In this document: piece by piece, positions 51,896-62,674 of the stretch
Position numbering within the stretch: the stretch's first letter is position 1
Layout of the letters: each line of letters begins with the position of its first letter
From: Tricholoma matsutake
Taxonomy: Eukaryota > Basidiomycota > Agaricomycetes > Agaricales > Tricholomataceae
DNA: 64,000 bases
Direction: 5' to 3'
Assembly: GCA_026075535.2 (NCBI GenBank)
Contig: AP026550.1
Span: forward strand, 4,774,001-4,838,000
Notes under the pieces: model-generated
What the model was told of the DNA's origin: nothing
The model's database searches: none
What the model saw: the letters and a program-made list of their open reading frames with translations, nothing else
Made by a program: the position numbers and the translations under genes

Positions 51896-53455
51896 GACAC
51901 GGTGATGGCAAGCGATGCGGACGACGATTGGGCCGGTCCGACCACCTTCGCCCACGACCTCGGGGAATACGCTCAGGGATTCATCACTGTTCTTAACAGG
52001 ACTGGAGCCCTACGACCCACTGCTGAACAACGGCAGGAAATCGCAGAACAACTGGGGGCGGTGCTGTATGCAGCGACCACGGTTGGATTTCACCGCGACT
52101 CGGGGAACATGACCCTCCGAAGAGCTATCGACAGGGCTGGCAGTGCAGGCAAGCGTCCTGCTACTACTGACCCCAACGACGTCCCAAGGACGGAGCACCT
52201 AGAGGGATGGGATGGGCCACGCCCCCCCCCTCACAAATCTGCGAGGACACGAGGCCCGAAAGGGGCTCGACCCCTTCCTAAGCCCCCGACAGGGGGCACC
52301 TCTTCGTCATGGGGCAGAGGACCTCCCCCCCCCGTGAACATGTCAACCAAGCCTTCGGGCAGGGGGACATTTGCTCAGGTCGCTCGCTTCCCTGGGGGGC
52401 GAGCACCTAACACATCCATGGACGGCCTTGTGCGACTAGCCAAGGCCTTCCCTGAGCTTCCAACCGACAAGCTGGCTGACATCCAGCAGCACGTCGGTCC
52501 ATCCAGGCCCAAGGCTGCAAAGCCTTCGCCCACCATCCACGGACCGTCACGAAGACAGGTCCTTGTTCATGTTCGACCCCCCCTCGAGGAGGGAACGAAC
52601 CCTGCTGACTTCCTGGACCATGTCTGGACGACCTTAGGACTACACCACTCTAAGCTAGTGGCACAGTCTGCTTCCATGCATGCCGGGAACCTCTCGGTGT
52701 CAACAGACGTAGTGGCCTCGGACGAGGACCTACGATGCTTCAAGGAGGCGGCCCACAAGGCCTTCCCCTATGCGCTCCAAATCGATGCAGCGCTACCGAC
52801 GTCCACGTCCTACCTCAAGCTGGTAGACGTGCCCTACATTGCGAACGACAAGGCCATTACACCTGATGTCGTCATAGCACACCTGGGGAAGTCAGGCATA
52901 TCTGACCTCACTGTTCTGCAAGTCCCTCCACGGGTGGTCCGTGATTCGAGAATGTCGGACACGTGCACCGTCTACCTCAACGTCGCTGACTCGGTCAGTG
53001 GCGCTCGAGCGAAAGCTCTCATCGGACATGGTGTCCAATTTGGACGCTATGTCACCTATGTTAGGGCAGCCAGGGCAAACCCTGGGCTCCCGCTATGCCA
53101 ACGGTGCTGGAAGTGGGGTCACCCCACCCCAGCATGCAGAGCTCCACAGTCGAAATGTCCGATCTGTGCAGGCCCACACCACAAGGAGCACCACCGTGCC
53201 CTTGCTGGGTGTTGTAAGGGTAACGCTAAGGCTAACCCTCCCGTTCCTGCTACCCCAGAGGGGGCAGCCTGCCCTCACCCAGCCAGATGCATTAACTGCC
53301 GGAAGAATCACGCATCTGACGATCGTCGGTGCAATTTTTGGCGTCATTGCTTTGACCGTGATTGGATCAAAGCACGCTACGACGAGGTGAGTGCGAATCG
53401 CAATTCTCGCTCCCCTCCTGCTTACCATCCCGCAGGACGCGGTGGCCGAATGTAA
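51896..53455 (+). CDS. LINE ORF1, C-terminal 519 codons (L7)
   Basis: Open from DTVMASDADDDWAGP to the stop after GGRM. Carries FAHDLGEYAQGFITVLNRTG, GTFAQVARFPGG, VHVRPPLEEGTNPADF, CQRCWKWGHPTPAC, CPICAGPHHKEHH and CINCRKNHASDDRRC. No disabling change in the part present. The stop TAA is followed directly by the ORF2 ATG. Confidence 0.9.
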   Translation, partial: DTVMASDADDDWAGPTTFAHDLGEYAQGFITVLNRTGALRPTAEQRQEIAEQLGAVLYAATTVGFHRDSGNMTLRRAIDRAGSAGKRPATTDPNDVPRTEHLEGWDGPRPPPHKSARTRGPKGARPLPKPPTGGTSSSWGRGPPPPVNMSTKPSGRGTFAQVARFPGGRAPNTSMDGLVRLAKAFPELPTDKLADIQQHVGPSRPKAAKPSPTIHGPSRRQVLVHVRPPLEEGTNPADFLDHVWTTLGLHHSKLVAQSASMHAGNLSVSTDVVASDEDLRCFKEAAHKAFPYALQIDAALPTSTSYLKLVDVPYIANDKAITPDVVIAHLGKSGISDLTVLQVPPRVVRDSRMSDTCTVYLNVADSVSGARAKALIGHGVQFGRYVTYVRAARANPGLPLCQRCWKWGHPTPACRAPQSKCPICAGPHHKEHHRALAGCCKGNAKANPPVPATPEGAACPHPARCINCRKNHASDDRRCNFWRHCFDRDWIKARYDEVSANRNSRSPPAYHPAGRGGRM

Positions 53456-53758
53456 ATGAGGGACAGACTTAGATCTACCCCACAGTTACGAATATTTAGT
53501 CAAAATGTAACTCGAAACTGGGGTTACATGGACTCATTACTGGCAGACTTCGTAGACGATTATGATCTGCTTTTCATTCAAGAGCCTCCTTGGCGATTAA
53601 TAAGACACGCCCCCTCTGCCCACAACAGGGAAGGGGAAGAAGTCATAGGCGCACCAATGAGCCCAAACTGGGGCACCTTAGTGTGCTCATCGGGAATTGA
53701 CTCCCCTCCACGCATCGCTGTCTATTTTGCGAACAGCATCGCCAATCTAAGACCAGGT
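53456..53758 (+). CDS. LINE ORF2 N-terminus: start of the endonuclease (L7)
   Basis: About 100 codons from MRDRLRSTPQLRIFSQN to SIANLRPG, open, with the first endonuclease blocks (SQNV, FIQEPPW). Cut by L8. Confidence 0.88.
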
Positions 53759-53885
53759 ATCGCTTCTTGACTTGTTACCGCGACGTGCACAGCCACAGAA
53801 ATCTTCGTCGACACCGTTTTCACTCTCTGTAGCTCAATCCGTCTACGATCCAAGCGATCCGGTCTATATAGCGTCTTACCAGCGC

Positions 53886-56800
53886 ATGTCTGATCCAACA
53901 TCTAGAATAAGGGGGAGATCGGGCGAAGCGATGGACGTGGGGAACCCTTCCAGAGCCGGTACGCCCAGAACTCCTGGCGACGACCCCATTGATTCTCTAC
54001 GGCCCTCTGGGGGCCGTAGATCCTCACAGATAGCACCTTCGGTGGGCCCTCATCGGTCCCAAAGAAGCTCTCCAACTCCCTCCCCGTATGGGGCCGGAAC
54101 GATCACTCCACGTGCACAGCGATTCAGCGTGCCGACACTATCTCCCAGGCGGGCCACAGCGTCCCCTGCACCTCCCACCACTCCTTCCACTCCTGCCTCT
54201 CGGTGGGGAGACGAAGCTATGACACCCAACCCCGAGCCCGTGATCCAAGACACGGTGATGGCAAGCGATGCGGACAACGATTGGGCCGGTGCGGTCACCT
54301 TCGCCCACGACCTCGGGGAATACGCTCAGGGATTCATTTTTTTTTTTTTTTGGGTCAAAAATTTATAACGCGGCGCCCGATCGCAGTCCGTGGTAGAGAC
54401 ATACAAACGAAGTACACTACGCCCAGCCCAAGTCCTCCTCCTGCTGATCTTCACACCAACCACCTGGATAGCTGCGCTGACCACTAAGGGGGCCCCCTTT
54501 ATCGAGTAAACGGACTTGCCAGTGGTGGCGTACCGACAACCCGAGCTTGACGTCGTGTTCCCCGAATCCCTACGGGTATGAGTGCAAGATTTAGGGGATA
54601 CTGCCGCCCCGACGTGAGCCTCTCAGCTCGGAAAGGAGAGTGTAGTCGACTGGAGTTGTCGCAACGCATAACCGACAGTGGATCTGAAAGCGCTCAGGCG
54701 CCTCCCCGAACCAGTACCTGGTTTCGTGTCCCCCCTCCCTGACAGTTGCTCCTGAACACGGGTGGGCCCCCTTTATGAGGGTTAACGGACTCGTCTGGTG
54801 CCCTACGGCCACCCCGACATACCGATAACACTAGCCAGAACCAGACGGGGGTCATACGCCCTGCGCGCACAACCTATCCTGGGTCCCACGCAAGTGAGTT
54901 GAACGATCCTAGTGCAGGATTATTGTCCATGAATTCGTGGAAGCCCTCGACGGTGTCGGGGCTTACACGAGTCTCTTTGCGATCCACCTTGGGGCAGACG
55001 CGTAGTAAGTGGTCTCGAGTTTGTATCTCAGGACCAAGGCACCAACATTGGTACTCCCCGTCAAGGGATAAGCATTGACGATACTCTCCTATAGGAGCAT
55101 GGCCAGTGATCATGCGAGTTGAACGGGAAGTCAACGTAGTGTTGCTCCCCATACCTTTCAGCCAGGGCCCACCTTTGTGAGTCGAGGGTAATGCCGGTTT
55201 TCCACCCACTCCTTTGAGTCGGTAGAAATGCTGTCCACGGTACGCCGGATCTGAGAACCGGGTGTGCCAATCCTTGCAAACGGCCTTTTCGACCTGGTTT
55301 TTAAGGTAATCTAAAGACGTCCGCGGGTGTCTGCCCACGGAGATCTTGGTAGATGTAGCTACATCGTGAGCCATCTTATGTACGTTCCACTCGAATTTCG
55401 AGGGGACATGCCAGAATGTAACGTTTCTCTCCTTGTCCCCAGCAAGCCAGGGGCGGAGGGAGCGACAAGCATCCAGGGCAAAGATTTGCCCAGACCGTGG
55501 TTTTGGATTGATTAGGGACTCAATGCCCGTAGTAGAATCCGAGAAGATCACCAACTTTTTGCAGCCTCTGCTGCACGCAGCTGAGATGCCTAGTTGGAGG
55601 GCGAAAAGTTCGACCTCTGGGGGGGTTCTCCTCCCGGAGGCTGAGACAACGCGATCGACCTGTTCTCCCTGTCCGAAGACAAGTGCGCAGGCGACAGCTT
55701 GAAATTTGGCATCAGTGGGCACCGAGGCATCCACTGCAATGACGAGAGTGTCCCCCTCCACCTGGGCCGAAGCCCAGGCCTTGTCAAGGTCACTTCTGTA
55801 CGAGTTCCTCGCTCCATCCTCCTTAGAGGCGAGGCGATGAGAAGCAAATCGAGTGGGGAATAGATCCTTCACTCTGTTTCCAGGAGTGTTTTCTACCCCA
55901 AAGGGGTCGAACTCATCGCCTGGTACAAGGGCCAGAGCTGCAGCCGAGGCGACAGATGGACCTTGCAGGTTGAGTGTGTCAAGCACGTTCCCACCCCAGA
56001 GTCCTAGCTCATGAGAGTGGGTGGTGCCGACGTGATTAGGCCCTAAGATCGCTCTCAGGGGGTGTGATGGAGCCAGTAGGGGGGTTCTGAATACCCCTCT
56101 TTCAACTAAGCGACGCAGTAACAGCTGCATAGGCAGCAGTCCAGCGATACTCTCCAGGCCACCGATTGGGGTGGTTCTGAATGCACCGAGGATCCAACGT
56201 GCAGCGATGGACTGCACTTGGGCCAACGTCTTGATGACACCTTTGATGCGAGCGCCTTTGAAGTGCCATAATCTAAGTCCGTATGTCATGATAGGTACGA
56301 CGCACGAACGGTACAGGAGGCGTTTCTGCATAGGGGTCAGCCCCCTGACAGAATTGCCGAGCATTCCCATCGCCCTTGCAGTAGTAAGGGCTTTGGTGGA
56401 GTAGAATCGCGTATGCTCCTTGAAGGAGAGTTTGCAGTCGAAGAAGAATCCAAGGTACCTCCAGGTGGCCTTGGGCTTGAGGGGGGTGTTGCCCGTGTAG
56501 GGGGCGAAACCGAGATCTATGGGTAGGGGAGTGAACCTCCTCGCCCTCGAAAAATGAAATATTTCAGACTTGTCGTGTTCGAGGACAAGTCCGAGGGAGG
56601 TGAACGCCTGGAAGATCCAGCCATACGCTTCTTTAAGCAGGGGGAGGTTGTCCTCCAGCTGTGGAGAGCGGGCGATGAGTGTGCCATCGTCCACATACGA
56701 CATGAGATCGACATCCCTGCTGATTTCGCTCCTTCTGAAGAGCTTCATAATGGGCATTAAATATAGCGCCGATAAGACAGGGGACAAAGCAGATCCTTGA

Positions 56801-58383
56801 CCCACCCCCACATCGGCTGCAAAGGAGCCAGATGAGAAAGCGTTCCATTTGTAGGTCGTTTTGCGACTGACTAGGTATGACCGGAAGAAATTCACTACTC
56901 TCAGGGATTCATCACTGTCCTAAACAGGACTGGAGCCCGACAACCTACTGCTGAACAACGGCAGGAAATCGCAGAACAACTAGGGGCGGTGCTGTATGCA
57001 GCGACCACAGTTGGATTCCATCGCGACTCGGGGAACACGACCCTCCGAAGAGCCATCGACAGGGCTGGTGGTGCAGGCAAGCGTCCTGCCACTACTGACC
57101 CTAACGACGTCCCAAGGACGGAGCACCTGGAGGGATGGGATGGGCCACGCCCCCCCCCTCACAAATCTGCGAGGACACGAGGCCCGAAAGGGGCTCGACC
57201 TCTTCCTAAACCCCTGACAGGGGGCACTTCTTCGTCATGGGGTAGAGGACCTCCTCCCCCCGTGAACATGTCGACCAAGCCTTCGGGCAAGGGGACATTT
57301 GCTCAGGTCGCTCGCTTCCCTGGGGGGCGAGCACCTAACACATCCATGGACGGCCTTGTGCGATTAGCCAAGGCCTTCCCTGAGCTTCCAACCGACAAGC
57401 TGGCTGACATCCAGCAGCACGTCGGCCCATCCAGGCCCAAGGCTGCAAAGTCTTCGCCCACCATCCATGGACCGTCGCGAAGACAGGTTCTTGTCCACGT
57501 TCGACCCCCCCTCGAGGAGGGGACAAATCCTGCTGACTTCCTGGACCATGTCCGGGTGACCTTAGGACTACACCACTCTAAGCTAGTGGCTCAGTCTGCT
57601 TCCATGCACGCCGGGAACCTCTCGGTGTCCACTGACATAGTGGCCTCGGACGAGGACCTACGATGCTTCAAGGAGGCGGCCCACAAGGCTTTCCCCTATG
57701 CGCTCCAAATCGATGCAGCGCTACCGACGTCCATGTCTTACCTCAAGTTGGTAGACGTGCCCTACATTGCAAACGACAAGGCGATTACGCCTGATGTCGT
57801 CATAGCACACCTGGGGAAGTCAGGCATATCTGACCTCACCATCCTGCAAGTCCCTCCATGGGTCGTCCGTGATTCGAGAATGTCGGACACGTGCACCGTC
57901 TACCTCAACGTTGCTGACTCGGTCAGTGGCGCACGAGCGAAAGCTCTCATCGGACGTGGCGTCCAATTTGGACGCTATGTTGCCTACATAAGGGCAGCCA
58001 GGGCAAACCCTGGGCTCCCGCTGTGTCAACGGTGCTGGAAGTGGGGCCACCCCACCCCAGCATGCAGAGCTCCACAGTCGAAATGCCCGATTTGTGCAGG
58101 CCCACACCGCAAGGAGCACCATCATGTTGTAGCGGGGTGCTGTAAGGGAAACGCCAAGGCGAACCCCCCTATCCCAGCTACCCCAGAGGGGGCAGCCTGT
58201 CCTCACCCGGCTAGGTGCTTGAACTGCCGGAAGAACCACGCATCTGACGATCGTCGGTGCAATTTTTGGCGACACCGCTTTGACCGTGACTGGATCAAAG
58301 CTCGCTACGATGAGGTGAGTGCTAAACGCAATTGTCGCTCCCCTCCTACTTACCATCCCGCAGGATGCAGTGGCCGAACGTAG
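53886..58383 (+). CDS. LINE ORF1, gag-like with zinc knuckles (L8), split by L9
   Basis: N-terminal 150 codons at 53886-54337 (MSDPTSRIRGRSGEAMDVG to EYAQGFI), remainder at 56900-58383. Joined across the 13 bp duplication the frame is continuous: ITVLNRTGARQPTAEQRQEI, GTFAQVARFPGG, VPYIANDKAITPDVV, CQRCWKWGHPTPAC, CPICAGPHRKEHH, CLNCRKNHASDDRRC. The stop is TAG here, TAA in the other copies, again directly before the ORF2 ATG. Disrupted only by the insertion. Confidence 0.88.
54338..56899 (-). mobile_element. LINE copy L9, 5'-truncated
   Basis: T tract 54337-54351, LINE body 54352-56899, truncated inside RT. The duplication CTCAGGGATTCAT lies at 54325-54337 and 56900-56912 in ORF1 of L8. 3' UTR 54352-54873. 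Confidence 0.95.
54874..56895 (-). CDS. LINE ORF2 C-terminal part: RT and RNase H (L9), open
   Basis: 673 codons without a stop from NFFRSYLVSRKTTYKWN: RT block B GVGQGSALSP, YVDD, LGFFFDCKLSFKEH, then RNase H VDASVP, EVELFALQLG, FSDSTTG, NVHKMAHDVA and the CWCLGPEIQTRDHLLRVC cluster. It lacks the endonuclease and RT blocks 1-A and has no supported start; the Met is internal. Its clean frame and near identity with L6 make it a recent insertion. Confidence 0.92.
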   Translation of the reverse strand: MNFFRSYLVSRKTTYKWNAFSSGSFAADVGVGQGSALSPVLSALYLMPIMKLFRRSEISRDVDLMSYVDDGTLIARSPQLEDNLPLLKEAYGWIFQAFTSLGLVLEHDKSEIFHFSRARRFTPLPIDLGFAPYTGNTPLKPKATWRYLGFFFDCKLSFKEHTRFYSTKALTTARAMGMLGNSVRGLTPMQKRLLYRSCVVPIMTYGLRLWHFKGARIKGVIKTLAQVQSIAARWILGAFRTTPIGGLESIAGLLPMQLLLRRLVERGVFRTPLLAPSHPLRAILGPNHVGTTHSHELGLWGGNVLDTLNLQGPSVASAAALALVPGDEFDPFGVENTPGNRVKDLFPTRFASHRLASKEDGARNSYRSDLDKAWASAQVEGDTLVIAVDASVPTDAKFQAVACALVFGQGEQVDRVVSASGRRTPPEVELFALQLGISAACSRGCKKLVIFSDSTTGIESLINPKPRSGQIFALDACRSLRPWLAGDKERNVTFWHVPSKFEWNVHKMAHDVATSTKISVGRHPRTSLDYLKNQVEKAVCKDWHTRFSDPAYRGQHFYRLKGVGGKPALPSTHKGGPWLKGMGSNTTLTSRSTRMITGHAPIGEYRQCLSLDGEYQCWCLGPEIQTRDHLLRVCPKVDRKETRVSPDTVEGFHEFMDNNPALGSFNSLAWDPG

Positions 58384-58501
58384 ATGAGGGACAGACTTAG
58401 ATCTACCCCACAGCTACGTATATTTAGTCAGAATGTAAACCGTAATTGGGGGTACATGGACTCGCTACTGGCAGATCTCAATGACGATTATGACTTGCTT
58501 C

Positions 58502-60731
58502 ATCGCTCCTTGACTTGTTACAACCACCATAAATAGTGGTAAACACCTCTGCTCAACATTGCATGCGACGTCGACACTTCAAGTCTTGTCCGACTTTTGA
58601 TCGGATTTTGCCATCACGAACGCTCTCGGCGTCTCCAGGCCTGCCCTGATTTGCTAAGAGATCCGTCCATCCGATCTCCGGGGATGTCTCGGTCATTGTT
58701 TCCAACAGTGACTGCTATCTGTCTCGCTCCCCTTGGCTTCGAGGATCCTGGCTAGGTGAGTGATGTCTATGAAAGAGTAGTCTGGGTCCCTATGGGGGCT
58801 TAGAGTGGGTGTGGGATGCCTGCTTCAATGCTCGCCCAAGTAGAAGTGCTCGTTTAGCTGGGGGAGGTCTGGCTTAGGGGGAAGGACGTTCTTACTGGAC
58901 TGCTGGCCGTCTGGGAGGCTCCCAGCCTCCATGCTCTGTGAGTTTCTATTATTAGAGACATGCTACACTGACTACCTGTTGGAATACACCATCGTTAAAA
59001 GGGGCCGGGCGATGGTGCCCCCTGACAGCTAGGTCGACGCTCTGGTGGCCGCTACTCACCACCAACTCTCTACCTCCGGTGCTCACTCTTCTAGGGTGCT
59101 ATGACCCGGGTTCAATCTTCTCCCACGGGGTGACAGGATGTGCGGCCTGTCCCCCCCTCGGAGCGTTTGGAGGCAGTATCGGGTGGACCCGGAATAGAGA
59201 TAAGGGACCAACTGTTATCGATGACACGCTACGTATCTTGATTTCTACTATCACCTACTAGCATTAACTTCCCCTCTCAATGCCTAAACGGCGAACCAGA
59301 GCCCAAACACCACGCTGGGGTCTACCCGACCCCTCCCTGATTACGGGCGACATCTACGACAATGGTGTCCAAGACTACGACACCCGGTACAATCAGGACG
59401 ATCCGGATGTAGCTACTGCCCTACGGGCAGTTAGAGATCTATGGGCTGGAGATGACCTCTCCGACCCTGAGGATGACGAGGACTCTCTTGCTATGCAAGA
59501 GGCCCTCAATTATGCCGAGAGCAGCCCCAAGCTGGCCTTGAGGCAAACGATAGACTGTGTGCTGTGGGCGCAGGACGTCCATGTCACACATAAATGATGG
59601 ACTCGCAGTCTCGAACGTGAGGACATATATTCACAGGAGCTCGGCATGGCCGAGCTCTTCTATCTGGAGGCATCCCCTGCCCCAGTACCGCCTTTGCCCC
59701 CCATCCCTGAGTTGGTGGAGGACAAAGTGCCGTTATCCGTGAATGAGAGGCTGGAAATCGAAGCCACCTCTCATGCCATGCTACACCAACTCGACGCGAT
59801 GACCATGTTCGTTGGTACCGTCCGTACATCCGCCGTTCCCCCTGCAGAGAGGAACGCATGGCGCCCAATGGCCTGGGAGTTATTCACGACCACCTGGCGA
59901 CTGTCTGAGACGATGTCAGCGGAACTAGCAGCCGTTCCGACACCTCTCGACCTCACGTCTCCGGCAGCCTTCCGGGCTTCCTATGCGGCGGTGCACACTG
60001 CTCAATCAGAGCCTCAATCTGGGGAACCCTCATCCCCAGCACGGCGCCGTCGTCCTCGAGGTCCTCGTGGACAGCAGCACCGCAACTAGTACAGGGGTCT
60101 ATCCCCCTCTACATTCACGGCCACCAAGTAACTGGTGGCCACTATCGGGATGGTGACATGGTGTCGCTTCCCTATACCTTCCCCCCACTGCGGGGGGGAC
60201 GATGTCATCGAGTGCATGCACATGGGTGCATTTGCTCGACGGGGGTCTCGGCCCCCTACTTACGGCGGTTACGGTGAATAACCAGGTGAACAACCACCCG
60301 CCTTGTTACTGTCACTCGTGCACAACACGGTGATGGTCCACCTCATTCGTCTGGGGTGGTCAATCCTCGTTGGCTGGAAAAACGCAGACGGTTATTCCTC
60401 CCGCAAGGGGGGATTTACGGTGAATTAACACTGCTGCGCCTGGTCTGGCCTTGGTCGGACATGTGGCTGGGGGACCGTTTGCTCCAGGGGGCGATCTAAT
60501 GGCTAACTTCGGGAGGGGGGGGCGCCCCCTCCAGATTATTGCCTTTCCTGGCTGAGAGGCCAACGTCTGTGGCACTGCCCGCCTAAAGTGGCTAAAACGG
60601 GGACCTGAGTGGGAGATGGGCGAGGGGAACGCGTGGATAAAGTAGTACCCAAGTTTGTACCCTGCTCCACGGACTGCGTTCGAGCCCCGCGTTATAAATT
60701 CTGATCCAAAAAAAAAAAAAAAAAAAAAAAG
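58502..60731 (+). mobile_element. B-family copy B16, full length
   Basis: Head ATCGCTCCTTGACTTG at 58502, complete. Tail TTATAAATTCTGATCC and A23 to 60730. The duplication TATGACTTGCTT lies at 58489-58500 and 60732-60743 in ORF2 of L8. Leader to 59279, 3' UTR 60090-60707. Confidence 0.95.
59280..60089 (+). pseudogene. B-family protein, one nonsense mutation (B16)
   Basis: MPKRRTRAQTPRWG to GQQHRN, 269 codons, open except TGA at 59595-59597 where other copies have CGA (HKRWTRS), a CpG-to-TpG change. AELFYLE and PELVEDKVPLS carry single substitutions in the signature motifs. Confidence 0.88.
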
Positions 60732-61193
60732 TATGACTTGCTTTTCATTCAAGAGCCTCCTTGGCGATTAATAAGACACGCCCCCTCAGCCCACAACAGG
60801 GAAGGGGAGGAAGTTATAGGTGCACCAATGAGCCCAAATTGGGGAACGTTAGTGCGCCCCTTGGGTATTGATTCCCCTCCACGCGTTGCTGTCTATTTTG
60901 TGAACAGCATCGCCAACTTAAGACCAGGTCTCAGACGAGACCTGATCAATGATCGTGACATCCTCTTGTTCTCACTGGGAATAGGCGAGGACGTCATGCT
61001 ACTGGCTAACGTGTACTCAGACAGCCAACATTCAGCCATCACGCTCTTATTTGAGAACGTCATGATGATCCCACGATTACACTTCATGTGTGGCGATTTT
61101 AACGTGAGGCACGGCTCCTGGGATCCCCAGGGGCCTGTACACTCCATCCATGCTGACCACTTAGTGGAAACGGCTACGGCATTAGGCCTGACT

Positions 61194-61250
61194 AGGGCCC
61201 TACCAGTAGTGGAGGGCCCTACCAGTAGTGGAGGGCCCTACCAGTAGTGG
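61194..61250 (+). repeat. 19 nt tandem triplication in the LINE endonuclease-RT region
   Basis: AGGGCCCTACCAGTAGTGG in three adjacent copies, one copy in L4 and L6. Probably replication or repair slippage; it shifts the frame by two. Confidence 0.85.
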
Positions 61251-62674
61251 AGGGCCCTACCCACTTCCCCCCACAACAGGGCCTTCACCCCACGGTGATC
61301 GACCTGATGTTCATACCTACAGATCTTAGATTTGTACTGTACTGCGAGATCGTACCTGAAGCCAGGGGAACGTCTGACCACGCCCCTCTGACGTTAGTAC
61401 TACCTGGCCCGGGATCTTTGGTTCCGGTTACCAAGTGGTCCATCAAAAAAGGATCCGAGGAAGAAGCGTCATATTGCGATGCTGTTTCCTCCGCTTTAAC
61501 TCCGTGGCTAGATTGGCATGGAAAAACGTCGGCAGAAATCGATGATGTCATCTCGGCGATATCAACGATTTTAAACAAGGCATGGGAAAACCATGCCAAG
61601 GAATCTCGCCTCGGCAAGTCGTCCAAAGGTTGGTGGACAGACGAATGCAGTGGCGCTCTAGACGCGTACAGAGCTTCCCGTGATGAGGAGGACTGGAAGC
61701 ACTACAGGAAAGTCATGCGACACGCAAAGCGTGATTTCTTCGACGACCGTATCCAAGAAGTGGCTACGATGAACAGACGACCCTGGGATCTAATGTCCTG
61801 GACTCGGCAATGAAACCTCCCATCGTACGAGGCGATCTCCTATCGGGGAGAACCTTGCAACGACCTGGACTCTCTCTGGGCTGCCCTTGATGGGTCCTAT
61901 AACGCTGCCTCAGATCGAGTAGTCGATCTGAGTATCCTTGATGGACTTGATCCGGTGCCTGAAAGGGCCTGGATCTCGTTCTCTGTTACGGAAATGAAAG
62001 AAGCATTAAATGCGTGTTCTTCCCGTTCTGCTCCAGGTCCCAATCATGTTACATGGTCGCACCTTAAGCACTGGTGTAGCAACCCAGAGGTGGCAGGGCT
62101 CATCACCCGCATTGCTGAGGTGTGCATCACCGCTGGCCACTGGCCAGCTCACTTCAAGGAATCCCTGTCGGTTATTATCCCGAAACCAGGGAAACCTAAT
62201 TACTCTACCCCTAAGTTGTTCAGGCCCATCGTGCTACTGAACACTCTGGGCAAGTTAGTCGAGAAGATGTTGTCTAGACAACTTCAGTTCGATGGTGTCG
62301 CACACGAGGCCTTTGAACAAAATCAGTTCGGAGGCGTCGCCCAGCGTTCCACTGAGGATGCAGGAATCTACCTCACCCACCTTGTTAGGGCAGGGTGGGC
62401 CAAAGGGCTCAAAACGAGCGTTGTCGCCTTCGACATCGCTCAGTTCTTCCCCTCCTTGAACCACCAGGTTCTGTTGGAAATCATCCCTCGGTCGGGGTTC
62501 CCTGCGCAAGTAGTGAATTTCTTCTGTTCATACTTGGTCGGTCGCAAGACGACCTACAAATGGAACAATTTCTCATCTGGCTCCTTTGCAGCAGATGTGG
62601 GAGTGGGCCAGGGCTCTGCCTTGTCCCCTGTCTTATCGGCGTTATGTTTGATGCCCATCATGAAGCTCTTCAGA

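Larger units (their letters stand above)
51893..53758 (+). mobile_element. LINE copy L7, internal piece
   Basis: Starts in ORF1 at AAAGACACGGTGATGG and is cut at 53759 by the head of L8. The 5' part that should lie left of B15 is absent; L6 is there instead. Confidence 0.88.
53759..62674 (+). mobile_element. LINE copy L8, 5' part to RT, interrupted by L9 and B16
   Basis: LINE sequence 53759-54337, 56900-58501 and 60732-62674. Head ATCGCTTCTTGACTTG at 53759, 5' UTR to 53885. Cut at 62675 by B17. The 3' part is beyond the window. It is inserted in ORF2 of L7. Confidence 0.92.
58384..62674 (+). pseudogene. LINE ORF2: endonuclease and RT part (L8), split by B16, damaged
   Basis: 58384-58501 codes the first 39 residues, then B16. 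It continues at 60732 with FIQEPPW, GDFNVRHGSWD and SDHAPL. A 19 nt unit AGGGCCCTACCAGTAGTGG is present in tandem at about 61194-61250 (two extra copies, 38 nt), shifting the frame. A TGA at 61811-61813 in TRQ-RNLPS replaces CGC. RT follows (IPKPGKPNYSTPK, FDIAQFF, GVGQGSALSP) to MKLFR, where B17 cuts it before YVDD. Confidence 0.9.
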
